The notes under the pieces were generated by a model. It saw only the letters and a program-made list of their open reading frames with translations, was not told the DNA's origin and made no database searches. Positions 41,312 through 50,164 of a DNA stretch of 64,000 nucleotides are shown piece after piece. The stretch is from positions 1 through 64,000 of the forward strand of contig CALVEA010000001.1 of the NCBI GenBank assembly GCA_944326455.1, read 5' to 3'. The stretch is from Candidatus Gastranaerophilales bacterium (GTDB lineage Bacteria > Cyanobacteriota > Vampirovibrionia > Gastranaerophilales > Gastranaerophilaceae). Positions within the stretch are counted from its first letter, which is position 1; every line of letters begins with the position of its first letter. The position numbers were made by a program, and so were the translations under genes.

Positions 41312-42740
41312 TTTAATTTTATTATTTCCGCTACTTGCGTGTTTAATATTATTTATATTTAAAAAGGGCAGCTTAAATAAGCTAATGGTAAATATTTATG
41401 CAGCACTGCATTTTATCATATCAGCTGCGTTTTGTTTGAGAATTGATTTAATTCCGAGCTGGCGCCCTTGCTCCTTTTTTGGTGTGAATGATTTGAATGT
41501 GGTATTTCTGGCAGTTATGTCTTTAGTATTTCTGGCAGTAGCTGTATACAACAACGGGCACCTTAGAAATGTAGATGCAGATGTCAGGAAAGTAAGACAT
41601 TACACTTATATGGTGCTGTTGTTTGTGTTATCAATGACAGGAGCTGTTTTAAGCACTAACCTTGGTGTAACCTGGGTATTTATTGAAGCTACAACCTTGG
41701 CAAGTGCTTATCTAATTTATTTCAGAAAGACAAAGCATTCCGTGGAAGCTGCTTGGAAATATGTATTTATATGCTCAATAGGTATTGCTCTTGCTTTTGT
41801 TGGGATTATTTTACTAACAATTGCAACCGGAAGTTTAAACTCTCTGTATTATGTTGATTTGTACAAAAATGCAGCGCTATTTAATCCATTCTGGCTGAAA
41901 TTGTCATTTGTATTTATACTGTTTGGTATAGGTACAAAGATGGGCTTGGCTCCTGTTCATTTTTGGCTTCCGGACGCTCATGCGGAAGCTCCGTCACCGA
42001 TTTCGGCATTACTTTCGGCATCGCTTCTTAATTCTGCTTTTCTTATGATATTAGCGGTCTTTGGACTCATGATATCAGCCGGATGCTCTTCTTATGCAAG
42101 ATTGATGCTTCTTGTAATGGGATTTCTATCTTTATTTGTAACAGCAGTATTTGTTTATCATATTAATAACTACAAAAGAATGCTTGCATATTCTTCAATT
42201 GAAAATATGGGTATTTTAGTTATCGGAACCGCTTTAGGCGGAGTTGGAATGCTTGCTGCAATAATACATTTGGTAGGACATTCACTTATCAAAGCTTCTT
42301 TTTTCCTGACATCAGGTAATATTCTTGATTTATACGGAACAAAAAAAATAAAATCAGTTACCGGACTTTTGAAAACTGATAGACAAACCGGCTGGTTATG
42401 GATTTTGTCATTTGCAGGAATTGCAGCATTTCCGCCTTCAGTTTTGTTTATAAGTGAATTTTTGATAGTTAAACAGATGTTTTTGCAAGGCAGATTCATT
42501 TTATGCGGATTATTTTTAATTTTGCTTACAATAATCCTTTACGGTCTGGGCAAAGCTGTAGTTGCTATGTGTTTTTCTCCGGTAAATCATCAGGAAAATA
42601 AACCGGAAGAAGCCAAAGTTAAATTGAATTGGATGATGTATGCTCCGCAATTTGTAATGCTGATTCTTGCCTTTGTTTTAGGTTTATACATGCCGCTGCA
42701 GGCTGTAAGTCTCTTTACAAATGCTGTTGTAGGATTTTAA
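41304..42740 (+). CDS. hyfF: Hyf-like complex membrane subunit HyfF (antiporter family)
   Basis: A 478-aa second antiporter-like subunit. It has WVFIEATTLASAYLIYF (channel Glu), GTKMGLAPVHFWLPDAHAEAPSPISALLSA (channel Lys and His) and AYSSIENMGIL...GHSLIKASFF. Together with hyfB it gives two ion-translocation modules. The NuoN-like HyfD of E. coli is not present. Confidence 0.87.
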   Translation: MINLILLFPLLACLILFIFKKGSLNKLMVNIYAALHFIISAAFCLRIDLIPSWRPCSFFGVNDLNVVFLAVMSLVFLAVAVYNNGHLRNVDADVRKVRHYTYMVLLFVLSMTGAVLSTNLGVTWVFIEATTLASAYLIYFRKTKHSVEAAWKYVFICSIGIALAFVGIILLTIATGSLNSLYYVDLYKNAALFNPFWLKLSFVFILFGIGTKMGLAPVHFWLPDAHAEAPSPISALLSASLLNSAFLMILAVFGLMISAGCSSYARLMLLVMGFLSLFVTAVFVYHINNYKRMLAYSSIENMGILVIGTALGGVGMLAAIIHLVGHSLIKASFFLTSGNILDLYGTKKIKSVTGLLKTDRQTGWLWILSFAGIAAFPPSVLFISEFLIVKQMFLQGRFILCGLFLILLTIILYGLGKAVVAMCFSPVNHQENKPEEAKVKLNWMMYAPQFVMLILAFVLGLYMPLQAVSLFTNAVVGF

Positions 42741-42756
42741 TAAAAAGAAGGTATTT

Positions 42757-44220
42757 ATGAACTGGATAATCACTGAAAATAATAAGAAAATAAACGCAAA
42801 TGATATTCCAACACTTTCAATAGAAGAAATTAAATCTGATATTGAAAAAATGAATATGAGGCTGATTGGTTTCTTTGGGAAACAAGAATTTGAAAACGTA
42901 AGATTGTATGTGATAATGGCTGATGATAAAGTTGGAAGACTCCATATAACCTCGGCACTGTTTACTCCTGAAACAAAGAGCTATGAATCTTTCACCTCAA
43001 AATTTCCTGCTTTTCATATCTTTGAAAGAGAGTTTTATGAAGAATTCGGGATTGAACCGCTTCATCATCCTTGGTTAAAACCGGTAAGAATTAACCAGGA
43101 TAAGTATCCGTTCTTTGAGATGAAAGGAGATGAAGTTCACGAGGTTGCAGTTGGTCCGATTCATGCGGGAGTAATTGAACCCGGGCATTTTAGATTTATG
43201 TGCCATGGCGAAAAAGTTTATGACCTTGAAATTATGCTCGGATACCAGCACAGAGGAGTAGAGGAACTATTCTTAAAAGGTAAAGGTTACAATAACAGAC
43301 TGGCTGAATCAGTTTGCGGAGACTCTGTAATCGCCTATAATATGGCTTATTCTCAAGCTATGGAAGCACTTTCCAATACTCCTGTAACATCAAGAGCTCA
43401 AATCATTCGAAGAATTGCCCTTGAGATGGAAAGAGCTGCTATTCATATCGGTGATATGGGCGCTATCGCAGGAGATATAGCATATTCTATGGGGGCATCC
43501 ATTTTCGGTGTAACAAGAACTCTTGTGATAAATACAATGCTGGAACTCTCCGGAAGCAGATTTGGAAGAGGGCTGATTAATGTCGGCGGAGTAAACTTTG
43601 ATATAGATAAAGAGTTCGCTGATAAAATTGTAAAAGTTCTTGATGAAGTAGGTAAGACTGTTGATAGAACATCGAAAGTTATGTTAAAATCGCCAACAGT
43701 TCTTTCAAGACTGGAAAAAACCGGAGTAGTAAGTTATGAGAATGCAAAGGAGATAGGCGCCGTAGGAATGGCAGCAAGAGCATCCGGAGTTGATATTGAT
43801 TCCAGGTTTGATTTTAACGACACTTGGTATACATCATTGGATGTTGTAAAACCGTTCAAAGCAACCGGAGATGTTCATTCAAGATTTAAGCTCAGATACA
43901 AAGAGGTTAAACAATCTATTCAGATAGTGAAAAAACTTCTTGAAAAATTAACAGAATTTAATAACGAAGGAATTATTAACAACCCGACTCAAGTGCTTGA
44001 AGCTAATTCTATGGTAGTCTCAATTGTAGAAGGCTGGCGCGGGGAAGTTGTTCATACAGCATTAACCGGTGCAAATGGTGAACTTTTAAGATATAAAATA
44101 AAAGACCCTTCTTTTAATAACTGGTATATGCTGGCTTTAGCGGTTAGAAACAACGGCGTTTCTGACTTCCCGCTCTGTAATAAGAGTTATAATCTTTCGT
44201 ATTGCGGAAATGATTTATAA
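42757..44220 (+). CDS. hyfG: Hyf-like large subunit HyfG (NuoC-NuoD fusion) lacking an intact [NiFe] site
   Basis: A 487-aa protein with a NuoC/HycE-type N-terminal domain (about 1-115, ending FEREFYEEFGIEP) fused to a NuoD/HycE-type domain. In true hydrogenases the Ni-Fe centre is held by CxxC near the middle and CxxC at the C-terminus. Here the first motif reads ESVCGDSVIAY (Cys187, Ser190, Tyr194 in place of the usual His). The second reads DFPLCNKSYNLSYCG (Cys474, Ser477), with no C-terminal tail to be cleaved. One Cys of each pair is therefore lost. It should not make H2. It resembles the Ehr (energy-converting hydrogenase-related) group. Confidence 0.88.
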   Translation: MNWIITENNKKINANDIPTLSIEEIKSDIEKMNMRLIGFFGKQEFENVRLYVIMADDKVGRLHITSALFTPETKSYESFTSKFPAFHIFEREFYEEFGIEPLHHPWLKPVRINQDKYPFFEMKGDEVHEVAVGPIHAGVIEPGHFRFMCHGEKVYDLEIMLGYQHRGVEELFLKGKGYNNRLAESVCGDSVIAYNMAYSQAMEALSNTPVTSRAQIIRRIALEMERAAIHIGDMGAIAGDIAYSMGASIFGVTRTLVINTMLELSGSRFGRGLINVGGVNFDIDKEFADKIVKVLDEVGKTVDRTSKVMLKSPTVLSRLEKTGVVSYENAKEIGAVGMAARASGVDIDSRFDFNDTWYTSLDVVKPFKATGDVHSRFKLRYKEVKQSIQIVKKLLEKLTEFNNEGIINNPTQVLEANSMVVSIVEGWRGEVVHTALTGANGELLRYKIKDPSFNNWYMLALAVRNNGVSDFPLCNKSYNLSYCGNDL

Positions 44221-44255
44221 CAATATTAAAGTATTATCATTAAAAGGAAATAGTT

Positions 44256-44990
44256 ATGTTTGATACATTAAAATTAAAATATTTTCAAGGAAATCAATTT
44301 ATACCGGATATAAAAAACGCACCGATGCGGGAGCAGTTTAGAGGTTTTCCGATATTGAAAAATGTTGGAGATGCAGATGAAAATGTTTGTCCAACAGGAG
44401 CTTTAAAAACAAATCCGCTTTCAATAGATTTAGGTAAGTGTACTCTATGCGGAGCTTGCAAATGTCAATCCGTTCAATTTAGTAATTATTATAAACTTTC
44501 TGCAACACAAAGAGAAAGCCTTATTATTACGGAAAATATGACACCGGAAGAATTTGAAAAAGCTGCAATTAAAGCAAGAAAAGAAATTAGAAGAGTATTT
44601 TCTAAATCACTAAAGTTAAGACAGGTATCCGCTGCCGGTTGTAACGGTTGCGAAATGGAGTTAAATGCTTGCTCTAACTGTAATTTTGATATGGGAAGAT
44701 TCGGAATAGATTTTGTTGCCTCGCCAAGACACGCTGACGGTTTGGTCATAACAGGTCCGATTTCTGAAAATATGGCTTATGCGCTGGAAGATTGCTATAA
44801 ATCAACACCGGCACCTAAAATTGTTATATTGGCAGGTGCGTGCGCAATATCCGGCGGAGTTTTTCAGAATTCTACAAAGCTTAACAGAGAATTTTTGGAA
44901 AAATATCCGATTGATTTGTACATTCCGGGCTGTCCTGTTCATCCTCTTACTTTTATAAACGGGGTATTAGATTTTATCTCTAAAAAATAA
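44256..44990 (+). CDS. hyfI: Fused ferredoxin-like/small subunit HyfH-HyfI (NuoI-NuoB type)
   Basis: A 244-aa protein. The C-terminal half is a NuoB/HyfI-type small subunit with all four cysteines of the proximal [4Fe-4S] cluster (CNGCE, GACAISGG, GCPVHP). The N-terminal half holds one ferredoxin cluster in unusual order: VCPTGAL first, then CTLCGACKC. This corresponds to the last Cys of one motif and the first three of the next in a two-cluster ferredoxin, giving a single cluster. Electrons could enter here from a carrier and pass to the HyfG site. Last gene of the run. No hyp maturation genes follow. Confidence 0.85.
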   Translation: MFDTLKLKYFQGNQFIPDIKNAPMREQFRGFPILKNVGDADENVCPTGALKTNPLSIDLGKCTLCGACKCQSVQFSNYYKLSATQRESLIITENMTPEEFEKAAIKARKEIRRVFSKSLKLRQVSAAGCNGCEMELNACSNCNFDMGRFGIDFVASPRHADGLVITGPISENMAYALEDCYKSTPAPKIVILAGACAISGGVFQNSTKLNREFLEKYPIDLYIPGCPVHPLTFINGVLDFISKK

Positions 44991-45016
44991 AATCATCCAA
45001 ATACATTAGGCGTCTC

Positions 45017-45090
45017 ATTGTAACAAATCTTTACATTTAGTAAGCAGTATGGTAAAATTAGTAGGTTAAGGCTTAATATTTTGTTACAAT
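45017..45090 (+). promoter_or_regulatory. Promoter of the TpsB-like gene flanked by an inverted repeat
   Basis: TTTACA (45030-45035), 17 bases, TAAAAT (45053-45058). ATTGTAACAAA (45017-45027) and TTTGTTACAAT (45080-45090) form an 11-bp inverted repeat on either side, which is a possible operator or DNA loop. It leaves a leader of about 128 bases before the ATG. Confidence 0.6.
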
Positions 45091-45192
45091 CTGGCAATTT
45101 TATTTGTTTTTGTTATTTTACATGCAATATAATGTTAGATGAGTACTAAAATTTTAACCCAATAATGATGAAAAATTAGGAATTTGGATACT

Positions 45193-46959
45193 ATGAAAAA
45201 AAGAATAAGCTATCTATTTGCTGTATGTTTCCTTTTATCTATATCAAGCGTAAAAGCAGACCCCATGGCAGGAGGATTGAATCTTGATACCCTCCATGGC
45301 TATGAAGCAGGCGCTTTCAATAAAATGGAACAAAGCCAGATTAATAACTTTGAGATTGACAGAAGTTATGTGCAGTCTTTGGACGAAGTTACCAAAGATG
45401 ACAGAATATATGATGCTACAGTAGAAGAAGATGTAGCCAGAGAAGGTGTTCTTTATAACCCGCACTTTCTCCTTGAACGTATAAATTTTGAAGGTAATAC
45501 TCAAATACCAACAGAAGAACTTGAAAAGTTAGGTTTAGAAGTAATTGGCGAAGATATTTTCTTTGATGAACTCTTGGAAGTATGTTCTAAAGTTACTAAC
45601 TACTACCATTCAAAAGGATATTTGACATCTTATGCAACAGTTCCTCCGCAGAGAATTGTTGATGGTGTTGCAACAATTAAGATTATTGAAAGTAAAGTCG
45701 GTGAATTAAATATTGAAGGCGAAAAATGGACTCGTGAGTGGTATTTAAAACACATTATCATGGGTAAAGCCGGTTTAAGAGAAGGTGATGTATTTAACGC
45801 AAAGAACCTTCAAAGAGCTATGAAAGAAATTAACCGTGAAGATTACGTCCAAGTTGAAACAGAAGTTGAACGTCAATCTGAAGGTGAAGAAAACACCGCA
45901 ATCACACTTAACGTAAGAGATAGATTCCCGGTTAATCTAGGATTTGCCTGGGATGATTACGGACGTTCTTATACCGGCGCTCAAAGAGCATCTTTTGTAG
46001 TCGGTATGGATAACTTAACAGGATTAGGTGATAAGATATACGGCGGTACAATCTTATCATCAGGTGCTACCGGTTGGATGGCAGGCTATTCACTTCCGGT
46101 TTCTTCATACGGTACAAGATTATCCTTCGACTTTTCAGATTCGCACGTAAGATTGGGCGGTCCTTACAGAGCATTGGGTGTTAAAGGTAATGCACAAAGC
46201 TATTTCTTCAAGTTAACACATCCTCTTGTACAAACTGCTAAATCCGATTTGTTTGTATATTCAGGTATAGATTTTCTTAATGCAAGCACGACATTCCTTA
46301 ACAATTCTGCAAGAACATATCTTTCTGATTACAACTTGAGAGTTTGGCGTTCAGGATTGTATGGTATGACTGACGACGATTACGGCAGATGGATTGGAAG
46401 TTTTGGATTCGATTTTGGTGTCGGCGGAGATGGTCACGGTGCTATTCAAGATACAACATTTGTTAAGTTTACTGCAAATGCTACCCGTGTTCAGAGATTG
46501 TTCAAGAGAAGCATGGGTGTTATAAGAGTCGGCGGTCAGTATTCACCTAACAAATTATTCGCAGCTGAACAAATGCAGCTCGGCGGTCCATACACTCTCA
46601 GAGGTTACCAGCCTGCTGAATTAATCGGAGATTATGGTGTTTCCGGTACAGTAGAATTCAGAACCCCAATTCCTCTCTTAGATAGAGTATGGCCTTGGTT
46701 AGACGATAGATTGAGATTGGCAGTATTCTACGATTGGGGCTGGATAGGAACAAACGGCAATGTTTATGATTATCCGCAATCGTTCTTACATGCCGTTGGT
46801 GCAGGCTTCTATATGAATCTGACAGATTGGATTTCTGCACAAGTCGGTTTAGGCTTCCCGCTCGGAAGAGACTACAACGAAAATACCGCAAGATTCTACT
46901 TCAGTGTTAACACAGATTTAGATAGGTTAATACCGCTAAGGAATCCGGAAAAATTATAG
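45193..46959 (+). CDS. Outer-membrane transporter of ShlB/FhaC/HecB (TpsB, Omp85) type
   Basis: About 588 aa. Signal peptide MKKRISYLFAVCFLLSISSVKA. Two POTRA domains: LLERINFEGNTQIPTEELEKLG... and KVGELNIEGEKWTRE.... A 16-strand barrel follows, with the conserved L6 motif in GGPYTLRGYQP and GTVEFRTPIPLL. Such proteins export one large adhesin/haemolysin-like partner (TpsA) across the outer membrane. No TpsA gene lies nearby, so it is an orphan. The start is placed at ATG 45193. A TTG at 45184 would add three residues. Confidence 0.85.
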   Translation: MKKRISYLFAVCFLLSISSVKADPMAGGLNLDTLHGYEAGAFNKMEQSQINNFEIDRSYVQSLDEVTKDDRIYDATVEEDVAREGVLYNPHFLLERINFEGNTQIPTEELEKLGLEVIGEDIFFDELLEVCSKVTNYYHSKGYLTSYATVPPQRIVDGVATIKIIESKVGELNIEGEKWTREWYLKHIIMGKAGLREGDVFNAKNLQRAMKEINREDYVQVETEVERQSEGEENTAITLNVRDRFPVNLGFAWDDYGRSYTGAQRASFVVGMDNLTGLGDKIYGGTILSSGATGWMAGYSLPVSSYGTRLSFDFSDSHVRLGGPYRALGVKGNAQSYFFKLTHPLVQTAKSDLFVYSGIDFLNASTTFLNNSARTYLSDYNLRVWRSGLYGMTDDDYGRWIGSFGFDFGVGGDGHGAIQDTTFVKFTANATRVQRLFKRSMGVIRVGGQYSPNKLFAAEQMQLGGPYTLRGYQPAELIGDYGVSGTVEFRTPIPLLDRVWPWLDDRLRLAVFYDWGWIGTNGNVYDYPQSFLHAVGAGFYMNLTDWISAQVGLGFPLGRDYNENTARFYFSVNTDLDRLIPLRNPEKL

Positions 46960-46996
46960 AAATAAAAAAGAGGTTTAAAAAACCTCTTTTTTATTT
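46960..46996. terminator. Bidirectional terminator
   Basis: AAATAAAAAAGAGGTT pairs with AACCTCTTTTTTATTT (16 bp). Its right arm overlaps the 3' end of the convergent pncC gene. Confidence 0.9.
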
Positions 46997-47464
46997 GATA
47001 AATTCATAAATATTTTTTAAAACCTCTTGCACAAACAGTTCTTTCATCCGTATTCTTTGTATATCAGAGTCCAGAAGAATTTTATACGTCTGAGATTTAT
47101 TCTTTGTATATATAGCAGAATACATAAGCCCTACAGGTTTTTCATTGCTGCCTCCTGTTGGACCGGCAATTCCTGTTGTTGATACACAGATATCGGCACC
47201 GGTTAAACTAAAAAGACCTTTTGCCATTTCATAAGCACATTCTCTGCTTACTGCCCCGAAGTTAGACAATGTATCCTCACTTACTCCAAGCATTTTATGT
47301 TTTGCTTCATTTGCATAAGTTACAAGATTTAAGGTTATATATGAAGAGCTGCCGCTAACATCAGTTAATCTTGAACTCAAAAGACCACCTGTGCAGGATT
47401 CTGCAACGGTAATGGTGAAGCCTTTTTGAATTAAGATTTTACCTATTTCTTCCTCATAAATCAT
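46991..47464 (-). CDS. pncC: Nicotinamide-nucleotide amidase (CinA C-terminal family)
   Basis: Deamidates NMN in the pyridine-nucleotide cycle. The 157-aa protein is the stand-alone CinA-C domain: VAESCTGGLLSSRLTDVSGSSS (catalytic Ser), LVTYANEAKHKMLGV, GAVSRECAYEMAKG and STTGIAGPTGGSNEKPVGL. The N-terminal CinA domain is absent, as in E. coli PncC. Its ATG overlaps the stop of the upstream gene by one base (TAATG). Confidence 0.93.
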   Translation of the reverse strand: MIYEEEIGKILIQKGFTITVAESCTGGLLSSRLTDVSGSSSYITLNLVTYANEAKHKMLGVSEDTLSNFGAVSRECAYEMAKGLFSLTGADICVSTTGIAGPTGGSNEKPVGLMYSAIYTKNKSQTYKILLDSDIQRIRMKELFVQEVLKNIYEFIK

Positions 47465-48066
47465 TAGTATGCCGTCCTTGTTAAAATTATATCCGAATGT
47501 TCATCATAAAGGTTATGTTTGTACCATACACCTTTAAAAGTTCCATCAGGTTCATAGAGATATTGGGTATCTTTTGATACAAAATAGATTGCACTTATCG
47601 GCTTTCCGGAGATACGGTATTGAATAGAATAATACGGATAGTCAGGATAATCACCGTAAATAAAATCAATATACCTGAGTTTTCCCAAGGCATCATAATA
47701 ATACGCCTTTGATAAATCTTTTTTATCTTGCAGAGCATACATATAAATGTGTTTTTGTTTGCCGTAATAAAATGCTGAAAGATTATAATCACCATACTCC
47801 TCATAGCCGGCTGAAGCCGCATAATAATGATCGAGGTGTTCTTTGTCTTTTAATTTATCTTTAAACTGTACTTTCAAATCTTCAATTTTGGTGACTTCAT
47901 CCTTAAAAATAATATCCCTTATCTCACTTATAATAGCTTCCTTTTCCACCATTGATTTATCAATCCAATCGTATTGTATATCTGCAATATAAACATCATT
48001 ATAATTAGCAAAAGCTAATGATTGGACTAAAAACAAAACAGCTGCCAAATACTTAAATTTTTTCAT
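47464..48066 (-). CDS. Exported protein of unknown function upstream of pncC
   Basis: About 200 aa. The start is placed at 48066, where CGGAGGG precedes the ATG and the product begins MKKFKYLAAVLFLVQSLAFA-NY, a signal peptide. The longer frame runs into the divergent neighbour. The mature part has many Tyr/Asp pairs (YGDYPDYPYYSIQYRI, YYDALGKLRYIDFIYG) in repeating beta units. No domain recognised. Co-translated with pncC (TAATG). Confidence 0.65.
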   Translation of the reverse strand: MKKFKYLAAVLFLVQSLAFANYNDVYIADIQYDWIDKSMVEKEAIISEIRDIIFKDEVTKIEDLKVQFKDKLKDKEHLDHYYAASAGYEEYGDYNLSAFYYGKQKHIYMYALQDKKDLSKAYYYDALGKLRYIDFIYGDYPDYPYYSIQYRISGKPISAIYFVSKDTQYLYEPDGTFKGVWYKHNLYDEHSDIILTRTAY

Positions 48067-48113
48067 AAACCCTCCGAATAAAAACAGTATAACACATCCG
48101 AAAAATTTTATAG

Positions 48114-48119
48114 TATAAT
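48114..48119 (+). promoter_or_regulatory. -10 box of the DUF374 gene, probable leaderless promoter
   Basis: TATAAT, six bases, ATG at 48126, and no Shine-Dalgarno. Same layout as before dprA and the 15498 gene. Confidence 0.5.
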
Positions 48120-48125
48120 TTAAGA

Positions 48126-48803
48126 ATGGTAAGATTGTTAAATAAGAATAATGTAGGAAAGCTATCAGATTTAGTTTATTCAATTTTCAAAATTCAGGAA
48201 TTTTTTACACATATTGTAGAAGTAAACAATCCTGAGGTTGAGCCTTGTATATATGCAATGTGGCACGCACATCAATGCTGCATTCACGGGTTGAAAAACC
48301 GTGCAAAAACGAATGTTTTAATTAGCCGTTCAAAGGATGGTGAAGTCATTGCCAGAGTTGTAGGCAAATGGGGATTTAAACTTATTCGCGGTTCCAAAGG
48401 GAAAAAGGGTGCTGTTGAAGCTACAATGCAAATGATTGAAGCTTTAAAATCAGGTGAAAACTGTGCAATGATGGTCGACGGTCCAAGAGGACCTGCAAAG
48501 ATCGTTAAAGACGGAGTTATAAAAATCGCAAAACTTGCAGGTGTGCCAATTGTTCCGATTTACTGGTATTCCACAAACTTTAATTTCACAAAATTCCCAT
48601 CCTGGGATGGTTTTAGAATGCCGGTACTAGATGTCCGACTGATAAATCTTTACGGCGAGCCTATTTATGTTCCTCATGACGGCGATGACAAATCTGATGA
48701 AGAAGCCAGGTTAAAACTCCAAGCCAGCCTTGAAGAGTTGGAGCAAAGAGCGCCTGAAGAGTATGATAAAGTATATTGGCACGGTTTGTGGAGACGCCGT
48801 TAA
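48126..48803 (+). CDS. Lysophospholipid acyltransferase-superfamily protein (DUF374)
   Basis: A 225-aa LPLAT-fold protein of the DUF374 family, which is found near lipid A/Kdo genes in diderm bacteria. Motif I is the MWHAHQ stretch (HxxxxD variant), then LISRSKDGEVIARVVGKWGFKLIRGS and MVDGPRGPAKIVKDGVIKIAKLAGVPIVPIYWYST. It is probably a membrane-associated acyltransferase in outer-membrane lipid synthesis. The exact substrate is unknown. dacB follows 21 bases later. Confidence 0.87.
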   Translation: MVRLLNKNNVGKLSDLVYSIFKIQEFFTHIVEVNNPEVEPCIYAMWHAHQCCIHGLKNRAKTNVLISRSKDGEVIARVVGKWGFKLIRGSKGKKGAVEATMQMIEALKSGENCAMMVDGPRGPAKIVKDGVIKIAKLAGVPIVPIYWYSTNFNFTKFPSWDGFRMPVLDVRLINLYGEPIYVPHDGDDKSDEEARLKLQASLEELEQRAPEEYDKVYWHGLWRRR

Positions 48804-48824
48804 ACATAGGACAAGTACAATCGA

Positions 48825-50162
48825 ATGAAAAAACTTTTATCAGTTTTATTTTTATTATTTTTTCTAACGCTTTCAGTTCAAGCAAGAGCTTCAAAAAGCG
48901 GACTTGCTGATGTTATAAATAATTCCGGCGTTAATCAAAATAATTTTTCAGTTTCAATAAAAGATGTACAATCTGGAAAGGTTATATACGAAACAAATAG
49001 TAAAAAACTTATGAGTCCGGCTTCTGTACAGAAAATTATAACCCTGGTTCCCATAATTGAAACTCTGGGCAGAGATTATGAATTTACAACATCACTTTAT
49101 TCAAGAGGAGATGACTCTTTTGTTTTAAAACTCGGAGCTGATCCATATTTAACATCTTATGATTTGAAAACTCTGGTAAATAATATAGGCGTTGAAACTC
49201 AGAAATTATACATAGATGACAGTATCCTTGATAAAAAAGATTGGGGTGAATCTTGGATGGAAGAAGATTTGACCAGTTCTTATACGCCAAAATTTGGTTC
49301 ATACAATTTAGATAATAATTTAATGAAAATCACAATAATGCCTTCTGCAGAACGGGGGCAAAATGCCATAGTTCTGAACGCTTCCAAATATCCGGTATTG
49401 TTGTTTAATAAAATTATAACTTCTGATAAAACAGAAATCGTAGCGGAACAAAAAAGAGCCGGGATAGCTGATATTTTGGAACTTTCAGGAACTGTCAGCA
49501 AAACAACTACAGAAAAATTTCCGATTCCTAATATACAGAGATACTTTAATATCCAATTAAAAAAAGCTCTGGAAAATCATAAAGTGTATTTAAAAGAAGG
49601 TTTGTCTCTAACAAAATTAAAGGATACAGATGTTTTTGTTTACAAGGTTACTCATAGTATAGATAGTGCTATAAAAGACAGTTTTAAAAACAGTAATAAT
49701 CTTGTATCTGAAACTTTGTTTAAATTAGCCGGGGCAAAGTATAATAATATTCGAACCGGGACACTTTCTTTGGGAATAGAAATGTTTAATCAATACTGTA
49801 TAAAAAATCATCTTAACACTAATGAAATCAAGCTTGCTGACGGCAGCGGCGTTTCTAAGGATAATGCGGTGACAACAGACTTCGTAACAGATTTTCTGCT
49901 CCTGAATAAAGATAATGAAATTATGGAAGCTCTTCCTATACCGGGTGAAGGAACTTTATCAAACAGGCTTCTTCCGCTGAAAGATTCTTTGAGAGCCAAA
50001 ACCGGCACCCATTCTGACGTAAGCGCTCTCGCAGGATATTTAACCGCTAAAAGCGGAAAAAAATATGTTTTTTGCATAATTAATAACGACTCGGAACAAG
50101 CTTCATCTGATAGAAAAATGCTGGAAGATTACATTGTAAGAGAAGCTTATTTAAGGTTGTAA
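48825..50162 (+). CDS. dacB: D-alanyl-D-alanine carboxypeptidase/endopeptidase (DacB, PBP4 family)
   Basis: A 445-aa periplasmic peptidoglycan hydrolase. Signal peptide MKKLLSVLFLLFFLTLSVQARA. Active-site SxxK in MSPASVQKI, SxN in FKNSNNLVSETLFKLAG and KTG in LRAKTGTHSDVSALAGYL, in family order and spacing, with the PBP4 inserts between SxxK and SxN. It trims cross-links or terminal D-Ala. The stop is two bases before the xer start. Confidence 0.92.
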   Translation: MKKLLSVLFLLFFLTLSVQARASKSGLADVINNSGVNQNNFSVSIKDVQSGKVIYETNSKKLMSPASVQKIITLVPIIETLGRDYEFTTSLYSRGDDSFVLKLGADPYLTSYDLKTLVNNIGVETQKLYIDDSILDKKDWGESWMEEDLTSSYTPKFGSYNLDNNLMKITIMPSAERGQNAIVLNASKYPVLLFNKIITSDKTEIVAEQKRAGIADILELSGTVSKTTTEKFPIPNIQRYFNIQLKKALENHKVYLKEGLSLTKLKDTDVFVYKVTHSIDSAIKDSFKNSNNLVSETLFKLAGAKYNNIRTGTLSLGIEMFNQYCIKNHLNTNEIKLADGSGVSKDNAVTTDFVTDFLLLNKDNEIMEALPIPGEGTLSNRLLPLKDSLRAKTGTHSDVSALAGYLTAKSGKKYVFCIINNDSEQASSDRKMLEDYIVREAYLRL

Positions 50163-50164
50163 GG

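Noticed and set aside
37657..44990. Functional group-4 [NiFe]-hydrogenase
   Set aside because: The large subunit has CxxS in place of both CxxC pairs and no cleavable tail, and there are no maturation genes nearby.
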